Positions 35,675 to 43,730 of a DNA stretch of 64,000 nucleotides are shown here, one piece after another (position 1 is the stretch's first letter; the number at the start of each line of letters is the position of its first letter). The DNA lies in the NCBI GenBank assembly GCA_028284905.1, contig JANQQU010000029.1:1-64000 (forward strand), in the 5' to 3' direction. Source of the DNA: Calditrichia bacterium. GTDB lineage: Bacteria > Calditrichota > Calditrichia > RBG-13-44-9 > J075. Under the pieces are notes generated by a model that saw only the letters and a program-made list of their open reading frames with translations, searched no databases and was not told the origin of the DNA. The translations under genes and the position numbers were made by a program.

Positions 35675-35962
35675 TTAAATGATGGGAGGGGCTTTATTGA
35701 GAAATTGAAACCCGGAAAAAGAAGAAGAAAGCGGCACTTCCTGAAGAAATAGAAATGCGACCGCCCTCGGTGGGGTAAATAGAAATAATGCCAGGGCAAA
35801 CAGGAGACAACTGGTAATCAAGTTAGTCTGTAAAATACAAACCTGGCACTCTTCGAAGTCGCAACAAGCATCTGCTGTAAGATGTGAAACCGGAAAAGCG
35901 ACTAATATTCCTAACAACAACCCAAGGGCAATGATTAATAATATTTTATTTACTAACTTCAT
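35675..35962 (-). CDS. NKAPP-tail small protein, Cys-rich (member 2)
   Basis: 95 residues. The first helix is 'ILLIIALGLLLGILVAF', then comes a metal-type cluster 'ACCDFEECQVC' (four Cys within about ten residues), a second helix ('LITSCLLFALALFLF') and the tail 'FQFLNKAPPII'. It is a close paralogue of 42488-42775. The Zur-type box at 36031 lies 69 bases upstream of its start, so zinc repression is likely. It resembles DUF2946-like companions of metal receptors; this is inference. Confidence 0.8.
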   Translation of the reverse strand: MKLVNKILLIIALGLLLGILVAFPVSHLTADACCDFEECQVCILQTNLITSCLLFALALFLFTPPRAVAFLFLQEVPLSSSFSGFQFLNKAPPII

Positions 35963-36030
35963 GTTATTTATTGACTTTCACCTTGTATCTTTTTTCAGTT
36001 TGCAAAAAAATAAAAAAAACGCCTAAACAA

Positions 36031-36045
36031 TGCAACTGAGTTGCA
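36031..36045. promoter_or_regulatory. Zur/Fur-type palindromic operator 2
   Basis: The 15-base core TGCAACTGAGTTGCA is perfect. It lies between the divergent NKAPP gene (35962, minus) and the decayed zur copy (about 36100, plus). After the box comes the leader TTTTTTTGAAAGCAG, the same as after operator 1, which shows that the box and the zur start were duplicated together. Confidence 0.85.
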
Positions 36046-36099
36046 ATAGTAGGAAGTTTCCTTTATATTTGCAAATGATTTTTTTGAAAGCAGATATAA

Positions 36100-36256
36100 G
36101 CGCAAGGCAGTTGCGAAAGTTCAGCATCTCTTTGATCAGTGTAATAGTGCAGTCAACGTCGTTGGGCTAACGAATCATTTTAGTGAGGCGATGAATAACG
36201 ACAGTTTATCCTGTTTTGACCCGCCTGGAGGAGAGAAGGCACATCATTCGGTTGTG
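36100..36256 (+). pseudogene. Decayed zur copy A
   Basis: The DNA matches the 5' part of the intact zur gene (24740-24900): AAAGTTCAGCATCTCTTTGA, CATTTTAGTGAGGCGATGAA and CCGCCTGGAGGAG correspond to codons for VQ(H/E)LF, HFSE(A/V)MN and RLEE. Translation gives residues similar to zur 10-35 in one frame, and 'TVYPVLTRLEE' in another, so a frameshift separates the halves. Stop codons follow. No open frame covers the region. The rest of the gap before the CDF gene at 36531 shows nothing else recognisable. Confidence 0.82.
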
Positions 36257-36530
36257 TGTCTACAAATTCATGAAATAGATTATCAACGAATTTGTAAAGC
36301 GACAGTAGTAAACGCGCTTTCTCCCTTTTCCCTATACACTTGCTTTTGGTTTACCAGATAAATGTGCTGGTTTATGACCATTAATCGAAGGAGAATAAAT
36401 ATCGGTTAAGGGTTGACTACTTTCTCCGGGGAAATTGTTTTTCATCTCCGATAAACTAAAGGTATATGGATATCAACATAAAAACAGCAAGGACAGCACC
36501 GGTGGAGTAGAACTTCCGGTCCGGCAAATA

Positions 36531-37556
36531 ATGATACAACAAATTTCAAACGATCAACATCAGCACGAAGGCAATACGTGCTGTCAACAAAATGGCCATC
36601 ATTTTCATGTGCATCGAATTGCACCGAACCGCTCCGGGCAGAAAAAAGCACTATGGTATTGCCTCGTTATTACCATTGTGATGACTGCCGTGGAGCTTTT
36701 TGCCGGCTATTACACCGGCAGTTTAATGCTGGTAAGCGATGGGCTGCACATGCTAAGTCACTCTGCTTCTTTGGCAGTAAGCTTATTAGCTGTTGCATTT
36801 GTATCGCGGAAACCGTCGGAGGATTTGCCTTTTGGCTGGTACCGCCTGGAGATTATCGCTGCCATGGTTAACGGCTTTCTGCTACTGCCACTAGCCGGTT
36901 GGATTATTTATGAGTCATTCGAAAGGATGATGGATCCTACCATGATTCATACCGAAGAAATGATTTTAGTCGCAATTCTCGGACTGATCGTGAACTTAGT
37001 AACAGCAGGAATTTTACATCGTACCGGTGTGGAAGATTTGAACACCCGCAGTGCCTATTTGCACATGCTTGGCGATTTATTCTCCTCAGTTGTTATTATC
37101 ATCGGGGGCGTGGTAATGATGTTCTCCGGTTGGTTATTGATAGATCCTTTGCTTAGTACCATGGTTGCGCTGGTGGTGCTAAAATGGTCCTGGGCGCTGC
37201 TGCGGGATTCGTTTCGTATTTTGCTTGAAGGTAAGCCTGATGCAATAGATATCAAGCATGTGAAGCAGCGCTTGAAGAATAAGCTGCCGGAAATCCTTGA
37301 CGTTCACGATCTACGCATCTGGGAAATCACTTCCCAATATCTTTGTTGCACGCTGCATGTGGTATTGAAAGACATGCAGCTAAGTGAGGTGACAGCGCTT
37401 AAATCGCACATCCGCAACTTGCTGCAGAACGAATTCCATATCGGACATACCGTCATCGAAGTTGAATGCGAGCAACAGTCATTGGATGATAATACAGAAC
37501 CGGTAAAAACATTGGAGGGATTACCGTTCCACAAGCCCCAGGTATCAGGTATCTAA
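36531..37556 (+). CDS. CDF family cation efflux transporter with His-His site (DmeF-like)
   Basis: 341 residues from the ATG at 36531; a TTG start at 36435 in the same frame is less likely. The N-terminus is His/Cys-rich (H10, H12, C17, C18, H23, H24, H26, H28). Six membrane helices follow. The transport site in helix 2 reads H73-M-L-S-H77 where most CDF exporters have H-x-x-x-D, and helix 5 has H178-M-L-G-D182. The His-His/His-Asp pattern resembles DmeF-type Co/Ni exporters more than ZitB/CzcD zinc exporters. A cytoplasmic C-terminal domain completes the fold. Its 3' end overlaps the convergent gene at 37545 by 12 bases. Confidence 0.85.
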   Translation: MIQQISNDQHQHEGNTCCQQNGHHFHVHRIAPNRSGQKKALWYCLVITIVMTAVELFAGYYTGSLMLVSDGLHMLSHSASLAVSLLAVAFVSRKPSEDLPFGWYRLEIIAAMVNGFLLLPLAGWIIYESFERMMDPTMIHTEEMILVAILGLIVNLVTAGILHRTGVEDLNTRSAYLHMLGDLFSSVVIIIGGVVMMFSGWLLIDPLLSTMVALVVLKWSWALLRDSFRILLEGKPDAIDIKHVKQRLKNKLPEILDVHDLRIWEITSQYLCCTLHVVLKDMQLSEVTALKSHIRNLLQNEFHIGHTVIEVECEQQSLDDNTEPVKTLEGLPFHKPQVSGI

Positions 37557-38519
37557 TGACTTGACGCTTATTAAATTCAAATCGCGGGAAATCCCTCCGC
37601 GTAACGTCAGCAAATAAGTAAGCGTAATCAAATGCGGAAATTCAACAAGCATACCAATAATTAACACTAAATGAATGGTGGTTTCCTGCGGAAATATTCC
37701 CAGGCTTATTCCCAGCATTAAGGGCGCATTTCTTGCCGCCGTGGTCATTGTTAAACTTACTTCTTCCTTTTTCGAGAGTGAAAATTTCTTTGCGACATAT
37801 TTCATCAGGAAATAGGTGATCAGGAAGAAGATAAAAATCACTGTAAAGATTATTGGCAGCAAGGAAATATTGCCGATTAGCGAGTCAATGTTCGAGTTAA
37901 ATAACGAGAACACTAAAAGGACAAGTGATACCAACATTCCGAACTCCGCCAAAGACTCACTTTTCTTCAGCGCCTTTTTACGCCATTTCATTACAACAAA
38001 CCGGGATAGTTGTGCAAGTACGAAGGGCAGTAGCACCCAGTTAATCAAGACATCATAAAATGAATCAAATGGCACACTAATATTATTCGCCGTAAAGATA
38101 TACAAATAGACAGGAAGCAAAAGTATCTGGGAAAGGAGATTAATTGGCAGCAATGCAGAGTTTATTTCAACATCTCCATTGGCAAGCTTTGTGAAACCCA
38201 AAAACCAATCCGTACAAGGCGCAACCAGATACATTATCAGTCCCACAAAGACGACGCTGGAACGATCGACAAAAATACTGGCAATAATAAATGCTAAAGT
38301 AGCTATAAGGACAAAATTTGAAACCCATGCGATTGACAAATATTTCCTGTTTTTAACGCCTTGCAAAAATTTGTCAAAAGAGACGTTATAGAATAAGAAA
38401 AAAAGCATCGCCAGAATAAAGAAATCCACCTGGGAAACTTCAAAAGATGAAAACAACCCGGTCAAAGATCCAGCTACAATCGCAATAATCAACAATAAAG
38501 GCGCTATATAAGTTTTCAT
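37545..38519 (-). CDS. BASS/ACR3-like carrier
   Basis: 324 residues from the ATG at 38519, which lies one base after the stop of the upstream flavoenzyme. About ten helices, including the ACR3/bile-acid-symporter-type motif 'MYLVAPCTDWFLGFTKLANGDVEINSALLPIN' (APCT) and 'TMTTAARNAPLMLGISL' in the second half. ACR3 exports arsenite, but members of this superfamily carry many anions. The context here, with a flavoprotein, COG0523 GTPases and metal receptors, points to metal or metallophore traffic; arsenic is the alternative. Confidence 0.8.
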   Translation of the reverse strand: MKTYIAPLLLIIAIVAGSLTGLFSSFEVSQVDFFILAMLFFLFYNVSFDKFLQGVKNRKYLSIAWVSNFVLIATLAFIIASIFVDRSSVVFVGLIMYLVAPCTDWFLGFTKLANGDVEINSALLPINLLSQILLLPVYLYIFTANNISVPFDSFYDVLINWVLLPFVLAQLSRFVVMKWRKKALKKSESLAEFGMLVSLVLLVFSLFNSNIDSLIGNISLLPIIFTVIFIFFLITYFLMKYVAKKFSLSKKEEVSLTMTTAARNAPLMLGISLGIFPQETTIHLVLIIGMLVEFPHLITLTYLLTLRGGISRDLNLISVKSLDT

Positions 38520-38520
38520 C

Positions 38521-39654
38521 TTAACACGCACACTCATTATCACAACAAGACAGGTCCTTCAAGTAGAAATTATTTTCTTTATATTCCTGAAGCGTTTCTT
38601 TGACTTTTTCACGAGAAATTTTCTTTCTCTTTGCAATTCTTTCCGCAACAATTGCAAACCTTTGCCGGTACTTGTAGATAAAGCAAAACAGAGCATCACT
38701 ATGCTTTACCTGAGGCCCTACTAAAAACAAATTTTTTGTCTTTGTAGACTCATCAAAATCATTCAAGAGCGGATATCCTTTTTGAAAATCAAATAATTCT
38801 TCGACAAGTGAAAGACTGCTATCAAAGCCAGTGCAATTAATCGGTTTGTTATTCGAAGTGAATGTTTTGTTTTTAGTCGTTTTTACAAAGTACTTACCTT
38901 TATTGAATTTAACCTCTTTTACTCTTGTTTCTTTATGGTAGGAAATATCTTCAATAACATCCTTAATTCTATCTCTTGTACAAGGTGAGAGTGAGTAACT
39001 TGAATCACTATTAACCAGCTCCAGATAGTCAGCGCCGTCAAGAAGCGTTACTTTTTTTCCGATCTCTAATAAATTAACAGCGGAATCAAATCCTGATTCG
39101 TATGCACCAATAACAATCTGCTCTTTCCCCTTCATATCTGAAAATGAAGCAATCTCTGAGTAATGTGTGCAAAGATGATCTCCTTTAAAAGATGCTGTTT
39201 TAGGATATTGGTACTCTCCTGCTGCCCATATTACGACCCTGCTTCTGTATGCTCCCTTGCTGGTATTAAGGGTGAATACTTTCTTTTTCTTTTGAACATC
39301 CTTCACTTCAATGTTCTCTTGTATTGGTAATTCGTAATACTCTGCAACTCCGAGAAGATATTCCGCATATTCCGTTCCGGAAGGATGTTCTGTTAAAAGA
39401 CTAAATGCTGGCGAAGTATTGGGAGATATGGCATTCAAATCAGGCATCTTAAAAAAATTCCCTGTAAACGAAGGCGATATGAATCTTGTTTCTTTCGGCC
39501 ATTTCCTAAACGAAGCACCAACTGAATGTTTTTCCAGTATGATGTGGTTTATGCCAAGTCTTTGTAAGAGAATTCCTACGCCTATACCTGCAGGCCCGGC
39601 GCCGACTATGATTACGTCAAACTCTTTATCTTGAAATTTATTTGGGGTTTCCAT
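38521..39654 (-). CDS. FAD-dependent oxidoreductase with Cys-rich tail
   Basis: 377 residues. The FAD motif GAGPAG is at 18-23, a second dinucleotide motif 'IVIGAYESGFDSAVNLL' is near 190, and 'NLFLVGPQV' lies near the C-terminus. It resembles flavin monooxygenase/thioredoxin-reductase-like proteins such as ArsO-type enzymes. The final residues CCDNECAC (370-377) form a striking Cys cluster that could bind a metal. The gene is AT-rich, in contrast to the next block (39735-42249). It is translationally adjacent to the BASS carrier gene, so the two likely act together. Confidence 0.8.
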   Translation of the reverse strand: METPNKFQDKEFDVIIVGAGPAGIGVGILLQRLGINHIILEKHSVGASFRKWPKETRFISPSFTGNFFKMPDLNAISPNTSPAFSLLTEHPSGTEYAEYLLGVAEYYELPIQENIEVKDVQKKKKVFTLNTSKGAYRSRVVIWAAGEYQYPKTASFKGDHLCTHYSEIASFSDMKGKEQIVIGAYESGFDSAVNLLEIGKKVTLLDGADYLELVNSDSSYSLSPCTRDRIKDVIEDISYHKETRVKEVKFNKGKYFVKTTKNKTFTSNNKPINCTGFDSSLSLVEELFDFQKGYPLLNDFDESTKTKNLFLVGPQVKHSDALFCFIYKYRQRFAIVAERIAKRKKISREKVKETLQEYKENNFYLKDLSCCDNECAC

Positions 39655-39734
39655 ATTGTGCCTCTTGCTTTAAAAGTAATTCGTTGGAAAAAAGACGATA
39701 GATCTTGTGCTTATGAAACGCTTCCGCAATTGAT

Positions 39735-40913
39735 TTAATCGGACCGTTCGCTCAAGACCGCATTCACTAATCTGTCCCCGGCTCGCCTCGCCCCGGCAAT
39801 ATTCCGGGACACCGGCCCCAGCTCCAGTTCGGCGAGTGGACCAGAAACGTGAATACGCGGATGCCAGCGAAGTGCCGAGTCCACAATCGGGTAGCCGCAG
39901 CGTGCACACGCCAGCGAAGCCGAATCGATCAAAGCATCGATCATCGCGCCGCCGGGGCGGTGTGATGAAAACCCGGTCGCAAGCAGCACGCGCTCTACAT
40001 CCAGTACCTCATCGTTCGAAAGCTGTAGCTTGAGGATATCATCCCGCACATCGAGTCCCTGGACCTCGCATTCATGCCAGCGAAGCATATCACGGGAGAT
40101 GGCACTTCGCAATACACGCCAGACTTCCGGAGGGACCGATCCGCGGTGGCGCGCCTCGTTGATGAGCGCCCGGCGACGGTCGAGGTCCCGCTCACGGCTA
40201 AATTTTGTCATGTACTTCGGGCCGAGCCAACCCGGTTCGCTGTCGAACTGGTGCTGCCGCATGGCATGGCGCGAAACGAGGTGAACCTGATGCCCTTCAT
40301 CCAAAAGGCGAAGCGCCACCTGCCCCGCTGATATCCCGCCACCGACAACCGCGACGGTCTCGCTCTGCGACGGCCATCCACTGCATCCCGGATCGAAGAC
40401 ATGATGCACACGCGCCTCGCCCTGCGGTGCCCAGTCCGGCCATTCCGGTTGCTCACTCGCGCCGATAGCCAATACGAGATTCTGTGCTGAAATCTCACGC
40501 CCACTCAAAAGCCGCACACCAACACCATCACAGTCGACAGTACAGGCCATTGCCCGATCCCGGATGTGCAGATCCGAGAGTCCGAATGTCTCCACCACAT
40601 GGTCACAATGAGAATTAAAAAGAGCGAGAGCCGGCCTGTCGTAGGGCGGTGTGAATACGCGAGGTCTTCGTTTCTTTCCTTTGCCGGCAAAACGTTTAAG
40701 CGACCAGGGATCGAGGTCGAGGTGATGCACCGATGCCGAGCGCAGGAAGTCCATACCGGTCGTCGTGGTGCAGGTGCGCCAGCGTGCGAGCAGGCGCTCG
40801 CCCGGATCGACAATGCGGAGTTGCTCGGGCGCAATGTCCGCCTCACCAATCAGGCGGGCAGCGATGTGCACACCGTGAATCCCTCCACCAATTATCAGCC
40901 AGTCCAAATTCAT
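39735..40913 (-). CDS. FAD/NAD(P)-binding protein, SidA/IucD-like
   Basis: 392 residues from the ATG at 40913 (GAGAAAGG eight bases before). The N-terminal motif 'WLIIGGGIHGVHIAARL' is an FAD-binding fold, 'TVAVVGGGISAGQVALRLL' is the NAD(P) site near residue 190, and 'LLATGFSSHRPGG' is the third conserved motif. This is the layout of lysine/ornithine N-monooxygenase-like proteins, though the FATGY motif is reduced. Base composition is clearly more GC-rich than the flanks. It adjoins a COG0523 gene in the same direction, a pairing that suggests a joint transfer. Confidence 0.8.
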   Translation of the reverse strand: MNLDWLIIGGGIHGVHIAARLIGEADIAPEQLRIVDPGERLLARWRTCTTTTGMDFLRSASVHHLDLDPWSLKRFAGKGKKRRPRVFTPPYDRPALALFNSHCDHVVETFGLSDLHIRDRAMACTVDCDGVGVRLLSGREISAQNLVLAIGASEQPEWPDWAPQGEARVHHVFDPGCSGWPSQSETVAVVGGGISAGQVALRLLDEGHQVHLVSRHAMRQHQFDSEPGWLGPKYMTKFSRERDLDRRRALINEARHRGSVPPEVWRVLRSAISRDMLRWHECEVQGLDVRDDILKLQLSNDEVLDVERVLLATGFSSHRPGGAMIDALIDSASLACARCGYPIVDSALRWHPRIHVSGPLAELELGPVSRNIAGARRAGDRLVNAVLSERSD

Positions 40914-41031
40914 ACGCGATACCTTTCTCGACATTCGGGGTAAGCGAGGATGTTCACGAGATGTCCGGGCAGCAAGCGTAGTCCTACGCCACTGCCACCG
41001 GCAGCCATCACCTCACTTGTTCCGCTGCTGA

Positions 41032-42249
41032 TCATTCCGCCTCCTCGCCCATGAGAAGTTCCGGAAAGGGATTTGGCAGCCCTATCCAGGCTTTACTGTC
41101 CGCGGAAGCGAGGTGCTCGTCGAGAAGACATCCGTCCAGTTTGGCGCGCAATTTCGTTTCATCCATCTGCTGCCCGATAAAGACAATTTCCTGGATGCGA
41201 TCGCCAAAACGAGGATCCCAGCCTGGTTGCTGGTCCGGACGCTGCCCATCGGGGAAGGGCCATTGCTCGCGCGGCATGGCCGCCCACCACATCCCGGCCG
41301 GAATTATTTCACTAATGCCACCGGCTTGCGCCCATTCATAGGCAATCCGGTGATCCGCAGCGACCCAGAAGAAGCCCTTTGAGCGCAGTACGCCATCCCA
41401 GTTATCGTCGTCGTGGAGGAAGGCCCACAACTTCTCCGCGTCGAAGGGCCGCGATTGCCGATAGGTAAAACTCGAGATGCCATATTCTTCGGTTTCGGGC
41501 GTGTGTTCGCCCTGCAGCTCTCGAATCCAACCGGCTGAGCTCGCCGCCTTCTCGTAGTCGAAGAGACCGGTGTCGAGCACATTATTGAGCGGCACCTGGC
41601 CGCGCGTCGTTGTGAGAATCTTTGCGCCGGGATTGAGCGCTTTCACAATGGCTTTGACTTCCAAAGCGTGTTCTTCACTGACAAGATCGAGCTTGTTGAG
41701 CACGATGACATCAGCGAACTCGATTTGGTCAATAAGCAAGTCGGTCACTGTACGGTTGTCTTCTTCCCCCAGCGACTCGCCTCGCTCTTTAAGTGCCTCA
41801 GCGGCATTATAGTCTCGTAGAAAACTCGCCGTGTCTACCACCGTGACCATTGTGTCCAAGCGGGACACCTGGCTCAGACTAATACCGTTTTCATCTTCGA
41901 AGGTAAAGGTCTGCGCCACCGGGATGGGCTCCGAGATTCCTGTGGACTCGATGAGCAGGTAGTCGAAACGACCTTCCTGGGCGAGTCGTGAGACTTCGGC
42001 AAGCAAATCGTCTCGCAGTGTGCAGCAGATGCAGCCGTTCGTCATCTCCACCAACTTTTCCTCGGTTCGCGAGAGTTGGGCGCCTCCTCGCTCGACCAGC
42101 GCCGCGTCAATATTGACCTCGCTCATGTCATTTACGATCACTGCTACGCGAAGGCCCTCGCGGTTATTTAACACCTGGTTGAGCAGCGTGGTCTTTCCCG
42201 CGCCGAGAAAACCGGAAAGCACGGTAACAGGTAGTCTGGATTGTTTCAT
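41032..42249 (-). CDS. COG0523 (CobW-type) GTPase, probable zinc metallochaperone
   Basis: 405 residues. Walker A GFLGAGKT is at 13-20, the metal-binding C73-I-C75-C76 motif at 73-76, Walker B-like '[12 protein letters not shown]' at 97-108, NKLD near residue 190, and the CobW C-terminal domain follows from about 265 ('FRY-like [23 protein letters not shown]'). Several COG0523 subfamilies are induced in zinc starvation and deliver zinc to target proteins. Cobalamin genes are absent here. It is in the GC-rich block with 39735-40913. The second, unrelated-looking COG0523 copy is at 43731-44738. Confidence 0.9.
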   Translation of the reverse strand: MKQSRLPVTVLSGFLGAGKTTLLNQVLNNREGLRVAVIVNDMSEVNIDAALVERGGAQLSRTEEKLVEMTNGCICCTLRDDLLAEVSRLAQEGRFDYLLIESTGISEPIPVAQTFTFEDENGISLSQVSRLDTMVTVVDTASFLRDYNAAEALKERGESLGEEDNRTVTDLLIDQIEFADVIVLNKLDLVSEEHALEVKAIVKALNPGAKILTTTRGQVPLNNVLDTGLFDYEKAASSAGWIRELQGEHTPETEEYGISSFTYRQSRPFDAEKLWAFLHDDDNWDGVLRSKGFFWVAADHRIAYEWAQAGGISEIIPAGMWWAAMPREQWPFPDGQRPDQQPGWDPRFGDRIQEIVFIGQQMDETKLRAKLDGCLLDEHLASADSKAWIGLPNPFPELLMGEEAE

Positions 42250-42487
42250 TTCATGCTCCTATATGCGTCAAATATTATGTTCAAGTCTGATAAATTTACT
42301 GCTTAATTGGATTAAACATCCTGTTGAAGGGACGCTTTAATTGGCCGAATAAAGTGGTGAGATCCCGCAATAGTACATTAGAATTCTTTCCAACGCTCCT
42401 GTAATTATTGCATCACAGAAACCGGCTTTCAGAAAGCGCAAACTTTCAGGATTTTAGAAAAATAACTATAAATGATAGAAGAGCTGA

Positions 42488-42775
42488 TTAAATGATGGGA
42501 GGCGCTTTATTGAGAAATTGAAATCCGGAAAAAGGAGGGGAAAGCGGCATTTCATGGGAAAATAACAGCGTGATTGCCCGGGGTGGAGTAAACAGAAGTA
42601 ATGCCAGGGCAAACAGAAGGCAAGCGGTAATCAAGTTGGTCTGTATAATACAAACCTGGCACTCTTCGAAGTCGCAACAATCATGTGAATGAAGATCCGC
42701 AACTGGAAAAGCGACCAATACGCCCAGCAGCAACCCAAGTGCAATGACAAAAAATATTTTGCAAACTAAATTCAT
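42488..42775 (-). CDS. NKAPP-tail small protein, Cys-rich (member 3)
   Basis: 95 residues. Helix 1 'IFFVIALGLLLGVLVAF', then the cluster 'LHSHDCCDFEECQVC' (two His, four Cys), helix 2 'ACLLFALALLLFTP', and the tail 'FQFLNKAPPII'. It matches member 2 (35675-35962) almost throughout, including flanking DNA at the stop. The Zur-type box at 42848 lies 73 bases upstream of its start. It is the best evidence that this family belongs to the same regulon. Confidence 0.82.
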   Translation of the reverse strand: MNLVCKIFFVIALGLLLGVLVAFPVADLHSHDCCDFEECQVCIIQTNLITACLLFALALLLFTPPRAITLLFSHEMPLSPPFSGFQFLNKAPPII

Positions 42776-42847
42776 GCTTCTACTGACTTTTGACTCGGCA
42801 AAAAATTGCGATACGTATCGATTGTATTATAAGGAAATCACTATTAA

Positions 42848-42862
42848 TGCAACTGAGTTGCA
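42848..42862. promoter_or_regulatory. Zur/Fur-type palindromic operator 3
   Basis: A perfect TGCAACTGAGTTGCA core, 73 bases upstream of the NKAPP gene and about 100 bases before the second decayed zur copy. The leader TTTTTTTAAAAGCAGGT after it matches those behind operators 1 and 2. Confidence 0.85.
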
Positions 42863-42946
42863 AAAATAGGGTTTTCCTTTTATTTTTACAAATGTTTTTT
42901 TAAAAGCAGGTAGACGCATGGGATTAGAATAACCAAGTCAGTTTCG

Positions 42947-43052
42947 TAAGTCAGTATCTCTTTGATTAGCGTAATAGTGCATTCAGCGTCGCTGCGTTAG
43001 TGAATCACGTTAGTGGTGTGATGAATAAGGTAATCGTATGCTGATTTCATAT
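42947..43052 (+). pseudogene. Decayed zur copy B
   Basis: The sequence AAGTCAGTATCTCTTTGAT, GTAATAGTGCATTCAGCGTC, GAATCACGTTAGTGGTGTG and ATGAATAAGGTAATCGTAT corresponds to zur codons for Q-LF, N-SA-S-V, NH-S-VMNKV. In that frame two stop codons (TAG at 42967, TGA at 43041) interrupt it. It is more decayed than copy A. Together with 42848 and the NKAPP gene it repeats the layout at 35675-36256. Confidence 0.8.
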
Positions 43053-43095
43053 CTCTTCAAAAAAATCTCTTTGCAAACATAAAAAACAATTCTTA

Positions 43096-43118
43096 TTATT
43101 GCAACTCAGTTGCAATAA
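43096..43118. promoter_or_regulatory. Zur/Fur-type palindromic operator 4
   Basis: A perfect 23-bp palindrome with core ATTGCAACTCAGTTGCAAT, differing from operator 1 only by the central C. It lies 77 bases upstream of the ribosomal-protein operon. It is the only operator here that precedes no zur copy. Confidence 0.87.
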
Positions 43119-43194
43119 ACACAGTATTTTTCTTTATCATACAAATTAATATTTATAAAATTCTTTGGATTTCAAGAATTAGGAGAGCTACATC

Positions 43195-43404
43195 ATGGCA
43201 AAAAAACAAACCTTTGAAAGTAAATTAACCAAAAGCGCCAGGACTGAATTCCGGGTAGTGAAAATGGAGTTTTCCTACCAATCCCCCAAAACCGGTGCCT
43301 GGAAGTTCGCAAAGAAGCTCGTGAAGGTTCCACTGGACGCTGATGAACAAAAATACCTGGACCAGGAAATGAAATCCGGCCTGGCCTATATGGAAAAACA
43401 TTAA
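43195..43404 (+). CDS. Small basic protein, DUF4295-like
   Basis: 69 residues, strongly basic, ATG after AGGAGAG. The segment 'RVVKMEFSYQSPKTGAWKFAKKLVKVPLDADEQKYLDQ' resembles DUF4295 ('KMVKSPKTGAYTF...VP'), a short protein coded next to rpmB and rpmG in Bacteroidota. It has no Cys or other zinc ligand pattern. It is co-transcribed with the bL28 gene 43 bases downstream and sits behind a zinc-type operator, so a ribosome-linked role in zinc starvation is likely. Its exact function is unknown. Confidence 0.7.
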   Translation: MAKKQTFESKLTKSARTEFRVVKMEFSYQSPKTGAWKFAKKLVKVPLDADEQKYLDQEMKSGLAYMEKH

Positions 43405-43447
43405 TCGGGAATTTACTCCCGAAGCATTACCGAAAGGAGATTAACTC

Positions 43448-43687
43448 ATGGCTCGCAAGTGTCAAATTACCGGAAAAAAGCCTTTGGTTGGCAACAACGT
43501 CTCACACGCCAACAATAAATCCAAGCGCCGGCAAATGCCCAACCTGCAAAGAAAACGAATCTACGTGGAAGAAATTGACCAGTGGGTACGGGTGCGTCTT
43601 TCTGTTAAAGCGTTGAAAGCGGTCACACGCAAGGGATTGATGCCCTATCTCCGCGAAAAGGGTCTTACCTTAGAGGATATTCGATAA
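43448..43687 (+). CDS. rpmB: 50S ribosomal protein bL28, zinc-free paralogue
   Basis: 79 residues. The start '[38 protein letters not shown]' is a clear L28 signature. Only one Cys (C5) is present, so the CxxC...CxxC zinc site of the C+ form is missing. C- ribosomal paralogues replace zinc-binding ones in zinc starvation and are classic Zur targets. This fits the operator at 43096. A ribosome site AAAGGAG lies before the ATG. Confidence 0.93.
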   Translation: MARKCQITGKKPLVGNNVSHANNKSKRRQMPNLQRKRIYVEEIDQWVRVRLSVKALKAVTRKGLMPYLREKGLTLEDIR

Positions 43688-43699
43688 AATAAACACTGT

Positions 43700-43730
43700 G
43701 CGGAAAGCAATTCCGTCAATAGCTTTCCGC
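43700..43730. terminator. Shared terminator hairpin
   Basis: GCGGAAAGC pairs with GCTTTCCGC across a 13-base loop, between the stops of the convergent rpmB and COG0523 genes. It can serve either side. A T-run is not obvious. Confidence 0.6.

Noticed and set aside
36100-36256. A second functional zur gene at 36100
   Set aside because: A frameshift after the MNN codons and later stop codons prevent a full product.
37545-38519. Reading the locus as a plain arsenic operon
   Set aside because: An ACR3-like carrier and an ArsO-like flavoprotein occur, but no arsR, arsC or arsenic regulator is visible and the surrounding genes are metal-receptor genes. I keep arsenic as an alternative only.
40208-40981. 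Several long open frames opposite or out of phase with the SidA-like gene
   Set aside because: They are shadows caused by high GC content. The FAD-motif frame on the minus strand is the real gene.
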